Shown here: positions 19,018 through 28,235 of the stretch, piece by piece
Position numbering within the stretch: position 1 is the first letter of the stretch
Layout of the letters: every line of letters starts with the position of its first letter
Origin: an uncultured Clostridia bacterium
GTDB taxonomy: Bacteria; Bacillota; Clostridia; Christensenellales; Borkfalkiaceae
Length of the DNA: 64,000 nt
Direction: 5' to 3'
Assembly (NCBI GenBank): GCA_945638575.1
Contig: CALZDP010000002.1
Location: 62,001-126,000 of the forward strand
Position numbers and translations under genes: made by a program
Notes under the pieces: model-generated
Told to the model about the DNA's origin: nothing
The model's database searches: none
The model's input: only the letters and a program-made list of their open reading frames with translations

Positions 19018-19803
19018 ATCTCTTTTTTTACTTAAACGTTCAAGCGTCGACTCTGTTATTATCGACCAACTGTACTGCGGCATATATCTGCCCGAAAAAG
19101 TACCCCCTTTTTCAAGATAGTCCCACATATCGCAAGTTGCATAAGCGGTATTCATAACAGCGCGTCCCCTTTCAAAAGTAACAAGTTTTTCGACGTTGTT
19201 TTCTTTTAAAGTCATTCTTAAACGGCAAACCGCGTCGCGGTAAAGTCTTTTTGATAGTTCCGTGTTTTTATCCGCCCAAAGATTGCCCATAACGGTATCC
19301 ATAGATAGGTAAGAACCTTTTGCATCCGTTAAAAGCGCAAGAAGTTCTTTTGCCTTACTTGAAGAAAAATCAATCGCAACGCCGTTTACAAACAGGTCAA
19401 AATTATCAAAAGTTCTTATATAAACCGATTTACAAGCAACTTCGGAATTAAATTTTTGCAAAAGGTTTTTTACGGTTTCGTTACTGTAAGGTTTATGACA
19501 AAAACCAACCACGCTATCACCGAAGCGTTTTTTAATTTCTTCTTCATCGCGAACATAAGCGCTTATAAACACTATTTTAATGGACGGACTGACGGCAATC
19601 ATTCTTTCGGCAAGGTCTATACCGTTTATTTCAGGCATTTTTACGTCTAAAAACGCCACGTCCACTTTGTTTATGCGCACGTATTCCAACGCGGCGCGCG
19701 GTGAATTCATAAACATTTTACAGTCAACGCATAAATCGTCCACAACGTTTGGCAAAAAGGTTTTTATAGCGGAAAGTTCGTCGTCAACAAGTATTATTTT
19801 CAT
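19015..19803 (-). CDS. Response regulator: REC domain plus SARP/OmpR-like winged helix
   Basis: IILVDDE, DVAFLDVKMPEINGIDLA, FISAY, CHKPY; C-terminal FDNFDLFVNGVAIDFSSSKAKELLALL... Confidence 0.85.
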   Translation of the reverse strand: MKIILVDDELSAIKTFLPNVVDDLCVDCKMFMNSPRAALEYVRINKVDVAFLDVKMPEINGIDLAERMIAVSPSIKIVFISAYVRDEEEIKKRFGDSVVGFCHKPYSNETVKNLLQKFNSEVACKSVYIRTFDNFDLFVNGVAIDFSSSKAKELLALLTDAKGSYLSMDTVMGNLWADKNTELSKRLYRDAVCRLRMTLKENNVEKLVTFERGRAVMNTAYATCDMWDYLEKGGTFSGRYMPQYSWSIITESTLERLSKKRD

Positions 19804-21659
19804 TTAGTTTTCTCCAATGGAATTTGTATGGTAACAAGCGTACCCTTACCTATCTTACTTTCGACAGTCAATTCAGAGCACATAAGTTCAAAACGTTTAC
19901 GAGTGTTTTCAAGCCCGACGCCCAATTTTTCGCCGTCGTAGCAAAACCCCTTGCCGTTATCGGCTACTTTTATGAAAATAAACCCGTTATCGACATAGGT
20001 GCGCAGTTGAACGAAGCCGTCCATTTTATCGAGAAGTCCGCCATGCTTTACGGCGTTTTCGATAAGCGGTTGTATGGATAAAACCGGTACGCTGAAATCG
20101 GTATACTCTAAGTCCAACAAAAGATTCAGTTTACCGTTTGCACGAAGATTTTCAAGTTCAAAATAGTTTAAAAGGTTTTTAACTTCACGCTCGAAAGGTA
20201 TTATGTCCTCGCCGTCGCTGTCTGTCATAAGTCTTAGATAAGAAGCAAAAGTTTCAATCGCCTTATCTCCGCAAGATAGTCCCGCGCGGTATCTGGACTG
20301 AATAGCCGTTAACGAATTATAAATAAAGTGCGGTTTAATTTGCGCTTTTAACGCTTTATTTTTTATCATTGAAAGTTCACATTCCAATTCGCTGACTCGC
20401 ATTGCGGTTCGCGCTGTTTTAGCAAGTTTCCAAAGCCAAACACAAACGGCGCAAATAATTATGAACATAAGTTCAAAGGTAAATATGAACTCCGTACCGA
20501 ATACCAAAAGCCCTAACGAATCAGACATTTCAAAGAAAAACACGGAAATCAAAAGTATGAAAAGCGCGCCGTAAACACAACGTTCAAAAAGGTCAATTTT
20601 CGATAAACCTATCGGTACCAAATAAGTGCAGGCAGTTAAAAGAAGCATACTTCCGAAAACAGGCGCTAAAGGGGTGCCGTAAAATAAAAATAACAGCAAA
20701 GTAAAAATGGCGGATAAAACGGAAGTTGCCAAAATATGAATTTTATTTAACTTTACGCCCGTTTGGTTCAAATGGAAAATAAAAAAGACAAAAGCGATTA
20801 TAGCCGATATCAGACCTAAAATCATTGATTCGGTAATCTGCAATTTAAAGACAAAAAGCATGTCCTTACTGACCAAAAAATGAAAATATAGGGCTGTCAA
20901 AAAGGTCGGCGCAGTAAAATTGCCCTTAAACTTAAATAAAAAGGCGGATATAATACTTGCAAGCACCGCCGTAGTCGTTACACCTATAGCGAAATAATTT
21001 ATTGACCTTAATTTAGGTCCGTAAGTCGTGCCGGTACTTGTTGCCGATATCCAAGGCGCATAATTAAAACCTCCGTTGCTTCCTGCTGAAACTTCGATAA
21101 CGATTTCCAAAGGGCTTCCGTCTGTTAGATATGGTATTTGCTCATTTGTCGCGCCGGTTACTACCGTTTCATCGGGGTTTTTGGATAGGATTCCGCTACG
21201 GTAATTCAGTGTTTTGTTTATAAACACCCTGTAAGCACAGTTGGCATAATGTCTGTAAACGGCTACATTTATGCCTTTTTGTACGTTTTTGACAACCAAC
21301 CTATACGAAGCGTATCCTGTTTTGGGCAAAACGCCGTTACCGTAATTTTTATACGACCAAACGTCCGGTAAATTTATCGTACCGTCAGGCTTATCCTCTA
21401 AATTATCCGTTACTATCCACTTTCCGTAATAAAATTCCCATTCCCCCGATAGGTTGCAAGCAACGTCTCTCGACGGAATATCTATTCCGATTAAATCGAC
21501 CTCGGCATCGGAAATTTTCGGGCAGTCATAAATTTCGCCGTAATTTGCATTAAACAAAAATAGGCATAGTATAAAAAGCGCCAATATGCCGTAAAACAGG
21601 GTAAAAAATACTATTGAAACTTTGTTTGATAATCTTTTCTTTGGTTTTATTGCTGTCAT
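19800..21659 (-). CDS. Membrane sensor histidine kinase, 7TM with N-terminal extracellular jelly-roll-like domain, LytS-type kinase core
   Basis: KAQIKPHFIYNSLTAIQ, LSIQPLIENAVKHG, VADNGKGF; overlaps the response regulator by 4 nt. Confidence 0.88.
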   Translation of the reverse strand: MTAIKPKKRLSNKVSIVFFTLFYGILALFILCLFLFNANYGEIYDCPKISDAEVDLIGIDIPSRDVACNLSGEWEFYYGKWIVTDNLEDKPDGTINLPDVWSYKNYGNGVLPKTGYASYRLVVKNVQKGINVAVYRHYANCAYRVFINKTLNYRSGILSKNPDETVVTGATNEQIPYLTDGSPLEIVIEVSAGSNGGFNYAPWISATSTGTTYGPKLRSINYFAIGVTTTAVLASIISAFLFKFKGNFTAPTFLTALYFHFLVSKDMLFVFKLQITESMILGLISAIIAFVFFIFHLNQTGVKLNKIHILATSVLSAIFTLLLFLFYGTPLAPVFGSMLLLTACTYLVPIGLSKIDLFERCVYGALFILLISVFFFEMSDSLGLLVFGTEFIFTFELMFIIICAVCVWLWKLAKTARTAMRVSELECELSMIKNKALKAQIKPHFIYNSLTAIQSRYRAGLSCGDKAIETFASYLRLMTDSDGEDIIPFEREVKNLLNYFELENLRANGKLNLLLDLEYTDFSVPVLSIQPLIENAVKHGGLLDKMDGFVQLRTYVDNGFIFIKVADNGKGFCYDGEKLGVGLENTRKRFELMCSELTVESKIGKGTLVTIQIPLEKTK

Positions 21660-21751
21660 AATTACAAATAAATCTTAAAGGAACTTGCGCCAAAAAAGTG
21701 CCAAAATCACCATTTATAAAGACCGATAAAAGTAAAATATTTATAGATAAC

Positions 21752-21786
21752 TAAAAATAGCGGTTCCGTATCAAAAACCGCTATTA
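21752..21786 (-). terminator. Terminator after folA
   Basis: AATAGCGGTT/AACCGCTATT stem with TTTTT on the minus strand. Confidence 0.8.
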
Positions 21787-21800
21787 TAAAAATTTAACTG

Positions 21801-22301
21801 TCAAATTGATTTTGGGGAAAGACTTTCATATAAAACGAAACGAAAATCGATACTGTCGTAAGTTTTAATCTCGGACAAATACGACTTTTTGTAACCGCCT
21901 AATTTATCCAAGTTTTCAAAAAATACCGTTGCTTCCCCGTCTGCGTAAATTTCGGTAACATAAACGTTACGGCAGTACGGAAGCATGGTTTTATAAAACA
22001 CCCCACCGCCGATTACGAAAATATCGTCGCTGTCGTAGTTACTGAGTTCGGAAAAAAGTTCCTCTAAACTATGGACTACTATGCAGTCATCTCTGCTTAT
22101 TTCTTTCGGGGCAAGAACTATATTAACCCTGTTTTTCAACGGTTTTTGCTCGGGAAAGGACAACAAAGTATTATATCCCATACAAACGACCTTGTTTTTA
22201 GTCATTAAACGAAAATACTTCATGTCCTCGGGAATGGAAAACAAAAGACCGTTATTTTTGCCGATTCCCCAATTTTTATCCACGGCTACGATAAGATTCA
22301 T
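21801..22301 (-). CDS. folA: Dihydrofolate reductase
   Basis: MNLIVAVDKNWGIGKNNGLLFSIPEDMKYFR. Confidence 0.95.
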   Translation of the reverse strand: MNLIVAVDKNWGIGKNNGLLFSIPEDMKYFRLMTKNKVVCMGYNTLLSFPEQKPLKNRVNIVLAPKEISRDDCIVVHSLEELFSELSNYDSDDIFVIGGGVFYKTMLPYCRNVYVTEIYADGEATVFFENLDKLGGYKKSYLSEIKTYDSIDFRFVLYESLSPKSI

Positions 22302-23131
22302 TAAATTGCTACCTCCAACTTGCCGTCTAACGGCGTTGATTTGTAGTCTACAAGTTCAAAATCTTCCACTTTAAAATCGTAAAAGTCTTTGACGTCTCGC
22401 TTTAAAATCAATTTCGGAGCATCATATTGCGGATTTTCAAACATTTTTTGTAACGCGGGGACATGGCGGTCGTAAATATGCGCATCGCTTATTACGTGTA
22501 CAAGTTCCCCAGGCTTGAATCCGGAAACCTTTGCAAACATAGTAAGTAAAACCGCATATTGAACTACGTTCCAGTTGTTTGCGACTACCATATCGTTTGA
22601 ACGTTGATTTAAAATTCCGTTAAGTTTATCCCCCGTTACGTTAAAAGTCATGGAATAGGCGCAAGGATAAAGATGCATTTCGTTCAAATCGGCAAAGTTG
22701 TAGATGTTAGTCATTATTCTTCTTGAAGAAGGATTATTTTTAAGGTCGTATAAAACTTTGTCTACCTGATCGAAATCCCCTTCATTATAATGGTTTTTTA
22801 CGGAAAGTTGGTAGCCGTAGGCTTTACCGATAGAACCGCTGTCATCCGCCCAACTGTCCCAAATATGGCTGTGTAAATCGTGCACGTTGTTGGACTTTTT
22901 TTGCCAAATCCACAAAAGTTCGTCTACGCAGGACTTAAAAAAGGTCTTTCTTATGGTCAATATGGGAAATTCCTTTTGCAAATCATAACGGTTTACAATG
23001 CAAAACTTTTTAAAGGTATGCGCAGGCGTACCATCGCTCCAATGGGGACGAACGGATAAATTTTCGTCGGTATATCCGCTTTCAAGTATGTCCTTACAAT
23101 TTTGTATGAAAACTTTATCTGCGTAACTCAT
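22301..23131 (-). CDS. thyA: Thymidylate synthase
   Basis: LYPCAYSMTFNV active-site Cys region, LNQRSNDMVVANNWNVVQYA, HVISDAHIYDRH. Confidence 0.96.
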   Translation of the reverse strand: MSYADKVFIQNCKDILESGYTDENLSVRPHWSDGTPAHTFKKFCIVNRYDLQKEFPILTIRKTFFKSCVDELLWIWQKKSNNVHDLHSHIWDSWADDSGSIGKAYGYQLSVKNHYNEGDFDQVDKVLYDLKNNPSSRRIMTNIYNFADLNEMHLYPCAYSMTFNVTGDKLNGILNQRSNDMVVANNWNVVQYAVLLTMFAKVSGFKPGELVHVISDAHIYDRHVPALQKMFENPQYDAPKLILKRDVKDFYDFKVEDFELVDYKSTPLDGKLEVAI

Positions 23132-23149
23132 AAATACTCTCCTTAGTTT

Positions 23150-23938
23150 TTAAAAATGATCTTTTTGTTTTTTTGAAAACTTTTTCGCAATGATTTTAGC
23201 CTGAATGGAATAAGGCGTGATTTTAGAGAAAAAGTAAACTATTTTGTTGTATACCCCCGGTATACAGCGTTTTTTATGTTTTTTTAATGCGTTTAAGCCC
23301 GTCTTTACAACGAATTCGGGCGATTTAGACGAAAGTTTACCGGTTAGCCCTTGTTTTTTGATGTCCTCAACTATATCGGGGCGAGTAGGCACAGAGCCCG
23401 GTAACAGAGTGGTAAAATGAACGTCTTTGCCTTTATACTCATACCTTAAGCCGTCAAAAAAATTTATAAGCGCAGACTTAGTTGCCGAGTATAAGGAAAA
23501 GTAAGGCATGGGGGTTATTCCGCACATAGACGAAACGGTTAAAACTTCCAAGGAAGGAGAATTTAAGTCAAGCACCAATTTTGTAAGCAAAACCGTCGCG
23601 GTAAAATTGACGTTTATTTGAAAGAGTAACTTTTCCAAAGTATAATCTTTTACCGGCATTTGGGTATCTACGCCGGCAACGTTTATAAGCCTTGAAATTT
23701 CAAAGCCGCCTTCTTTTATAAAGGAAAACAAACTTTCCACGTCCATTTCTTTCGATAGATCCGCAGGAAAAATTTGCACGTCGATACCTAAGTTTTCCTT
23801 TAATAAATCCGACTTTAAATTATTTAATTTTTCAAGGCTTCTGCCGGTTAAAATCAGATTGGAATTTGCTTTCGCTAACTGACGTGAAAACTCCAAGCCA
23901 AGCCCGCCGGTTGCGCCGGTGATAATTACGTACTTCAT
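23150..23938 (-). CDS. Short-chain dehydrogenase/reductase
   Basis: ITGATGGLGLEFSRQLA, NVAGV, YSATKSAL. Confidence 0.9.
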   Translation of the reverse strand: MKYVIITGATGGLGLEFSRQLAKANSNLILTGRSLEKLNNLKSDLLKENLGIDVQIFPADLSKEMDVESLFSFIKEGGFEISRLINVAGVDTQMPVKDYTLEKLLFQINVNFTATVLLTKLVLDLNSPSLEVLTVSSMCGITPMPYFSLYSATKSALINFFDGLRYEYKGKDVHFTTLLPGSVPTRPDIVEDIKKQGLTGKLSSKSPEFVVKTGLNALKKHKKRCIPGVYNKIVYFFSKITPYSIQAKIIAKKFSKKQKDHF

Positions 23939-23988
23939 AATAATTTTAAAAATTAAGCATATAATCTTATATTTTAAGGATTTTTACA

Positions 23989-24690
23989 TTAGGTTGTAAA
24001 GGATTTTAAATAGGCTTTATCTTTACGCAAAGTTTCGATAACCTTTTTTTCTATCCTGCTTACGTAAGAGCGTGAAATTTTAAGAAGCGCCGCTACTTCC
24101 CTTTGCGGAAGCGGAACGCCGTTTTTCAGCCCGTATCTTAAAACGATAATTTTAAATTCCCTATCGGATAATTTTCGTTTAAGATACTCTAAAAGGGATT
24201 TATTAGTCGCCGACTTTTCTACTTTTTCGATTATACTTTCGTCTCCGTCGGAAAGTAAATCTATCAAAGTAAGTTCGTTACCGTCTTTGTCGGTACCGAC
24301 CACTTCGGATATAGAAACGTCTGCTTGACGTTTTTTATTTGAGCGAAGAAGCATTAAAATTTCATTTTCAATGCACCTTGCCGTGTATGTTGCAAGTTGC
24401 GTGCCTTTATCGGGTTCAAAGGTGGAAATTGCTTTAACAAGCCCTACCGTACCAACCGAGATAAGATCGTCCATGTCCTCGGACCCGTGATATTTTTTGG
24501 CTATGTGTGCAACAAGTCTTAAATTATGGCTTATTAACTTTTCCTTTGCGCTTTCGTCGCCGTTTTTATAGGCTATAATGCACATTTTTTCCTCTTCCTT
24601 TGACAAAGGTCTGGGAAAGGTGTCTCCGTTAAATGAAGAACACAGGAAAATACATTTGCCTATTATGAAAGCAAGAAAATCAAAAAACAT
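23989..24690 (-). CDS. sigK: Sporulation sigma factor SigK (uninterrupted)
   Basis: N-terminal pro-sequence-like segment, RPLSKEEE, LRLVAHIAKKYHGSEDMDDLISVGTVGLVKAI, C-terminal region 4 HTH. Confidence 0.9.
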   Translation of the reverse strand: MFFDFLAFIIGKCIFLCSSFNGDTFPRPLSKEEEKMCIIAYKNGDESAKEKLISHNLRLVAHIAKKYHGSEDMDDLISVGTVGLVKAISTFEPDKGTQLATYTARCIENEILMLLRSNKKRQADVSISEVVGTDKDGNELTLIDLLSDGDESIIEKVEKSATNKSLLEYLKRKLSDREFKIIVLRYGLKNGVPLPQREVAALLKISRSYVSRIEKKVIETLRKDKAYLKSFTT

Positions 24691-24743
24691 AAACTTAACC
24701 GTTCCAAAGTTAAATTTATGATAAGATTCGACAGGTTATTACG

Positions 24744-25961
24744 TTATTTTCTTAAAATATCGCCTTTGCATAGCGGAATATCCGTTTTTAAATAAAGTTT
24801 TTGCTGTACTATTTTTGCGTCCGTAACGACGTTTCCGCTTTCATCCCTTAAATCGGTAACTTCGATTACTTTATTAAAAGAATCTGACGGAGAAAGAACT
24901 TCCAACTTATCGCCTACAAAAAATCTATTTCTCATTTGGACTTCGCACACCCCTTTTTCGGCATCGTAACCCAAAACCACGGCTATAAAAGTCTTTTCGC
25001 CGACCGATTGAGAATCTGCGTAATTTACCGTTTCGTGATTATCGCCCATCATATAAGCGGTAGTGAATGCACGATGATTGGTCTTTAAAATTTCGCTTTC
25101 AAAAAGCGGGTTGTTTTTATAAGACGCGCCTAATCTTTCATACTCGTCAATGGCTCGGCGGTAAGCGTTTATTACGGTTGCAACGTAGTATTCGCTTTTC
25201 ATTCTTCCTTCGATTTTTAATGAAGAAACGCCTGCGTCGAACATTTTATCAAGATAGGAAATCATATTCAGGTCTTTACTGTTTAGTATGTAAGTACCCT
25301 TTTCGTCCTCTGTAATATCGTAATATTCGCCCTCGGAATTTTTTTCACGCAAGGAATAATTCCATCTGCAAGCCTGTACGCATTGACCGCGGTTTGAAGA
25401 ACGGTTGGCAAAATAATCGGATAAAAGACACCTTCCGCTATACGATATGCACATTGCACCGTGGCAAAATGCCTCGATCTCTACGTATGACGGAAGATAA
25501 TCGCGGATTTCCTTGATATCGTCCAAACTTAACTCTCTGGCAAGAATTATCCTTTTTGCACCGCAGTCAGCCCAAAAGGAAGCGGAGTATTTATTAAGGG
25601 TATTTGCCTGCGTGGAAATATGAACGGGAAGATTCGGCGCGACCTTTCTCGACAGCATTATTACACCGGGGTCGGAAACTATAACGCCGTCTGCCTTTAT
25701 GCTTTCCAAATATTTAAGGAAAGTTTCGATAACGCAAAAATCGGCATTACGAGCAAAAATATTTACCGTTACATAAACCTTTTTGTTTTGTGCGTGCGCT
25801 AAATCAATACTTAACTTTAATTGATCGTTATCGAAATTATCCGAAAACGAGCGGAGAGATAAATTCTTTCCGCCAAGATAAACAGCATCTGCGCCGTAAT
25901 ATAGCGCCGTCTTTAATTTATCAAGGTTGCCGGCAGGGGCAAGCAATTCAAAATTCTTCAT
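24744..25961 (-). CDS. Peptidase U32 family protein (TrhP-like tRNA hydroxylation protein)
   Basis: ELLAPAGNLDKLKTALYYGADAVYLGG, EAFCHGAMCISYSGRCLLSDYFANRSSNRGQCVQACRW. Confidence 0.92.
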   Translation of the reverse strand: MKNFELLAPAGNLDKLKTALYYGADAVYLGGKNLSLRSFSDNFDNDQLKLSIDLAHAQNKKVYVTVNIFARNADFCVIETFLKYLESIKADGVIVSDPGVIMLSRKVAPNLPVHISTQANTLNKYSASFWADCGAKRIILARELSLDDIKEIRDYLPSYVEIEAFCHGAMCISYSGRCLLSDYFANRSSNRGQCVQACRWNYSLREKNSEGEYYDITEDEKGTYILNSKDLNMISYLDKMFDAGVSSLKIEGRMKSEYYVATVINAYRRAIDEYERLGASYKNNPLFESEILKTNHRAFTTAYMMGDNHETVNYADSQSVGEKTFIAVVLGYDAEKGVCEVQMRNRFFVGDKLEVLSPSDSFNKVIEVTDLRDESGNVVTDAKIVQQKLYLKTDIPLCKGDILRK

Positions 25962-26572
25962 TTTTTGTATGCGACCAAAATACCGTCGCCTTTTTCATAA
26001 ATGGAACAAATATAGTTTTTATCTTCTATCAAATCATCTAAAAATGCGCGCATGTTTCTTACTATCGTATTATCACGGTGTCCGAATTTTACTCCGCCGT
26101 CGATAAATCCCCTAAAAAGCACGTTATCGGCAAATAATACTCCGCCGTTTGTTAACAGTCTTTTTAGGTCCGACAAATAATCGTAATACCTTGCTTTGGC
26201 GCCGTCTAAAAATATAAAATCATAAGGACCTTCCAAAAACCTTATGATATCCCCTGCGTCGCCTAAATACTGTTTAACGCGCTCGCTTAATCCTAATGAA
26301 GAAAAAGTTTCTTTTGCGATATCGTAACTATCCTCGTCCTTTTCGATAGTTGTTACATTCACATTATCGTCGGTAAAAAGCATCGCAGAAGCGCTTATTC
26401 CCACGGCAGTGCCGATTTCAAGCACCTTTTTAGGCTTTGAAATTGACACTTGAAGGATAAGTTCGTTTAAAGTTTCAAACAAAGCGGTAGGTATGCCTTG
26501 CGCTCTAAATTTTTTAGAAAGTTCCAAAATGCGTGGATCGGTATTTGGAATTATTTTTTCCGAAAACTTCAT
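25958..26572 (-). CDS. O-methyltransferase (TrmR/YrrM-like)
   Basis: VLEIGTAVGISASAML, YDFIFLDGAKARYYDYL; 4-nt overlap with the U32 gene. Confidence 0.88.
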   Translation of the reverse strand: MKFSEKIIPNTDPRILELSKKFRAQGIPTALFETLNELILQVSISKPKKVLEIGTAVGISASAMLFTDDNVNVTTIEKDEDSYDIAKETFSSLGLSERVKQYLGDAGDIIRFLEGPYDFIFLDGAKARYYDYLSDLKRLLTNGGVLFADNVLFRGFIDGGVKFGHRDNTIVRNMRAFLDDLIEDKNYICSIYEKGDGILVAYKK

Positions 26573-28221
26573 TACACCTCAGTAATAACAGGCAAAATCA
26601 TAGGATTATTCTTGGTTTTTTTGATTACAAAATTTCGTATAGATGTTCTGATCTTATTTTTGACTTCACGGGTATCGCCTAAAGCCTTCATATCGAAACT
26701 TTGAACGGTCTTTAAAACGATATCTTTGATTGCTTCCGTTTGATCGTCCGACAAAACAACGCCTTTGGAAATCACGTCGGGTTTTTGCAAAAGTTCACCG
26801 CTTTCCGAAGAAATGCAACAAAGCGCAATAATAAGTCCGTCTTCGGCAAGATGAAGCCTGTCCCTTACGTAAGTGGTGGAATCGTCTATCTGTAAACCGT
26901 CGACAAACCTTGAACCGCCGTGGAATTTTTCGCCGAACTTCATGGACTTTTCGGTAAGCAACACCGTATCGCCTATATCGGGAATAAGCATTTGATAATC
27001 TCTCATACCTAATTCCTTGGCTAAAATAACGTGCTTTTTTAAGTGGCGGTATTCGCCGTGAACAGGAATAAAGAATTTCGGTTTAAGCAATGAGTGCATT
27101 ATTTTTAATTCTTCCTGACAGGCGTGGCCGGAAACGTGAATATTTTCAATGGCTTCGTAAACAACTTCCGCTCCCTTGCGGTAAAGATTGTTTATAACCT
27201 CGAAAATAGACTTTTCGTTACCGGGGATAGGGCTTGCGGAAATAATAATTGTGTCGTTTTTGGTAATTGTTACTTGCGGATAATCATCGCCTGCCATTCT
27301 TGTCAAAACAGACATCGGTTCGCCTTGCGTACCCGTAGAAATGATTACTAAATCCTTATCGGGAATATTTTTAATTCTATCGATATCAACCATTATTCCC
27401 TTCGGTATATCAAGTTCACCTATTTTTTCGGCGGCTTCGGTAACCTTAATCATACTCCTGCCCGAAAGCGCAACCTTTCTTTTGTTTTTTTCGGCAATCT
27501 TCAAAATTTGCTGTATGCGGTTAACGTTCGAGGAAAAAGTAGCAATTATTATTCTGCGTTTGGCGTTGGTTACAAAAAGTCTTTCTAAGGTTTCAGAAAC
27601 AACCCTTTCGCTCATGGTGTATCCGGTACGCTCGACATTGGTGGATTCGCAAAGGAGCAGTAAAACCCCCTTTTTACCGATTTCGGAAAGGCGGGAAAAG
27701 TCCATCATTTCGCCGTTCGGTGAAGTCATGTCGATTTTAAAGTCCCCCGAGTGTACGATTACGCCTACCGGGGTGCTTATAGCTAAAGCGCATGCACCTG
27801 CAATAGAGTGATTTACGTTTATAAACTCCACGGAAAAACAGCCTAAGGTTATTTTTTCACGCGGTCTTACACGTTTAAGTTTGTAATTTTTAAGTTTAAA
27901 TTCTATTAATTTTGTTTCCAAAAGGGCGAGAGTCATTTTCGTTCCGTAAACGGGAATGTTTAATTCTCTTAATAAATACGGAACGGCGCCGATATGGTCT
28001 TCGTGTCCGTGGGTTAAAACAACACCCTTTATTCTGTCTTTGTTTTCATTTAAATAAGTTGTATCGGGGATTACAAGGTCTATACCGGGCATATCCTGCG
28101 ACGGAAAGGTCAGACCTGCATCTATAACGATAATATCTTTGCCGAATTCAAGGGCGGTCATATTTTTGCCTATTTCGCCTACGCCGCCCAAGAAACGGAC
28201 TTTTAAAGTCTTGTTGTTCAT
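26572..28221 (-). CDS. rnj: Ribonuclease J
   Basis: FLGGVGEIGKNMTALEF, LTHGHEDHIGAVPYLL, beta-CASP GTQGEPMSVL, HVSGHACQEELK. Confidence 0.95.
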   Translation of the reverse strand: MNNKTLKVRFLGGVGEIGKNMTALEFGKDIIVIDAGLTFPSQDMPGIDLVIPDTTYLNENKDRIKGVVLTHGHEDHIGAVPYLLRELNIPVYGTKMTLALLETKLIEFKLKNYKLKRVRPREKITLGCFSVEFINVNHSIAGACALAISTPVGVIVHSGDFKIDMTSPNGEMMDFSRLSEIGKKGVLLLLCESTNVERTGYTMSERVVSETLERLFVTNAKRRIIIATFSSNVNRIQQILKIAEKNKRKVALSGRSMIKVTEAAEKIGELDIPKGIMVDIDRIKNIPDKDLVIISTGTQGEPMSVLTRMAGDDYPQVTITKNDTIIISASPIPGNEKSIFEVINNLYRKGAEVVYEAIENIHVSGHACQEELKIMHSLLKPKFFIPVHGEYRHLKKHVILAKELGMRDYQMLIPDIGDTVLLTEKSMKFGEKFHGGSRFVDGLQIDDSTTYVRDRLHLAEDGLIIALCCISSESGELLQKPDVISKGVVLSDDQTEAIKDIVLKTVQSFDMKALGDTREVKNKIRTSIRNFVIKKTKNNPMILPVITEV

Positions 28222-28235
28222 TTACTTCCTTTAAT

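Noticed and set aside
18963-19157. ORF 18963..19157 (+)
   Set aside because: Spans the terminator hairpin and runs antisense into the response regulator gene.
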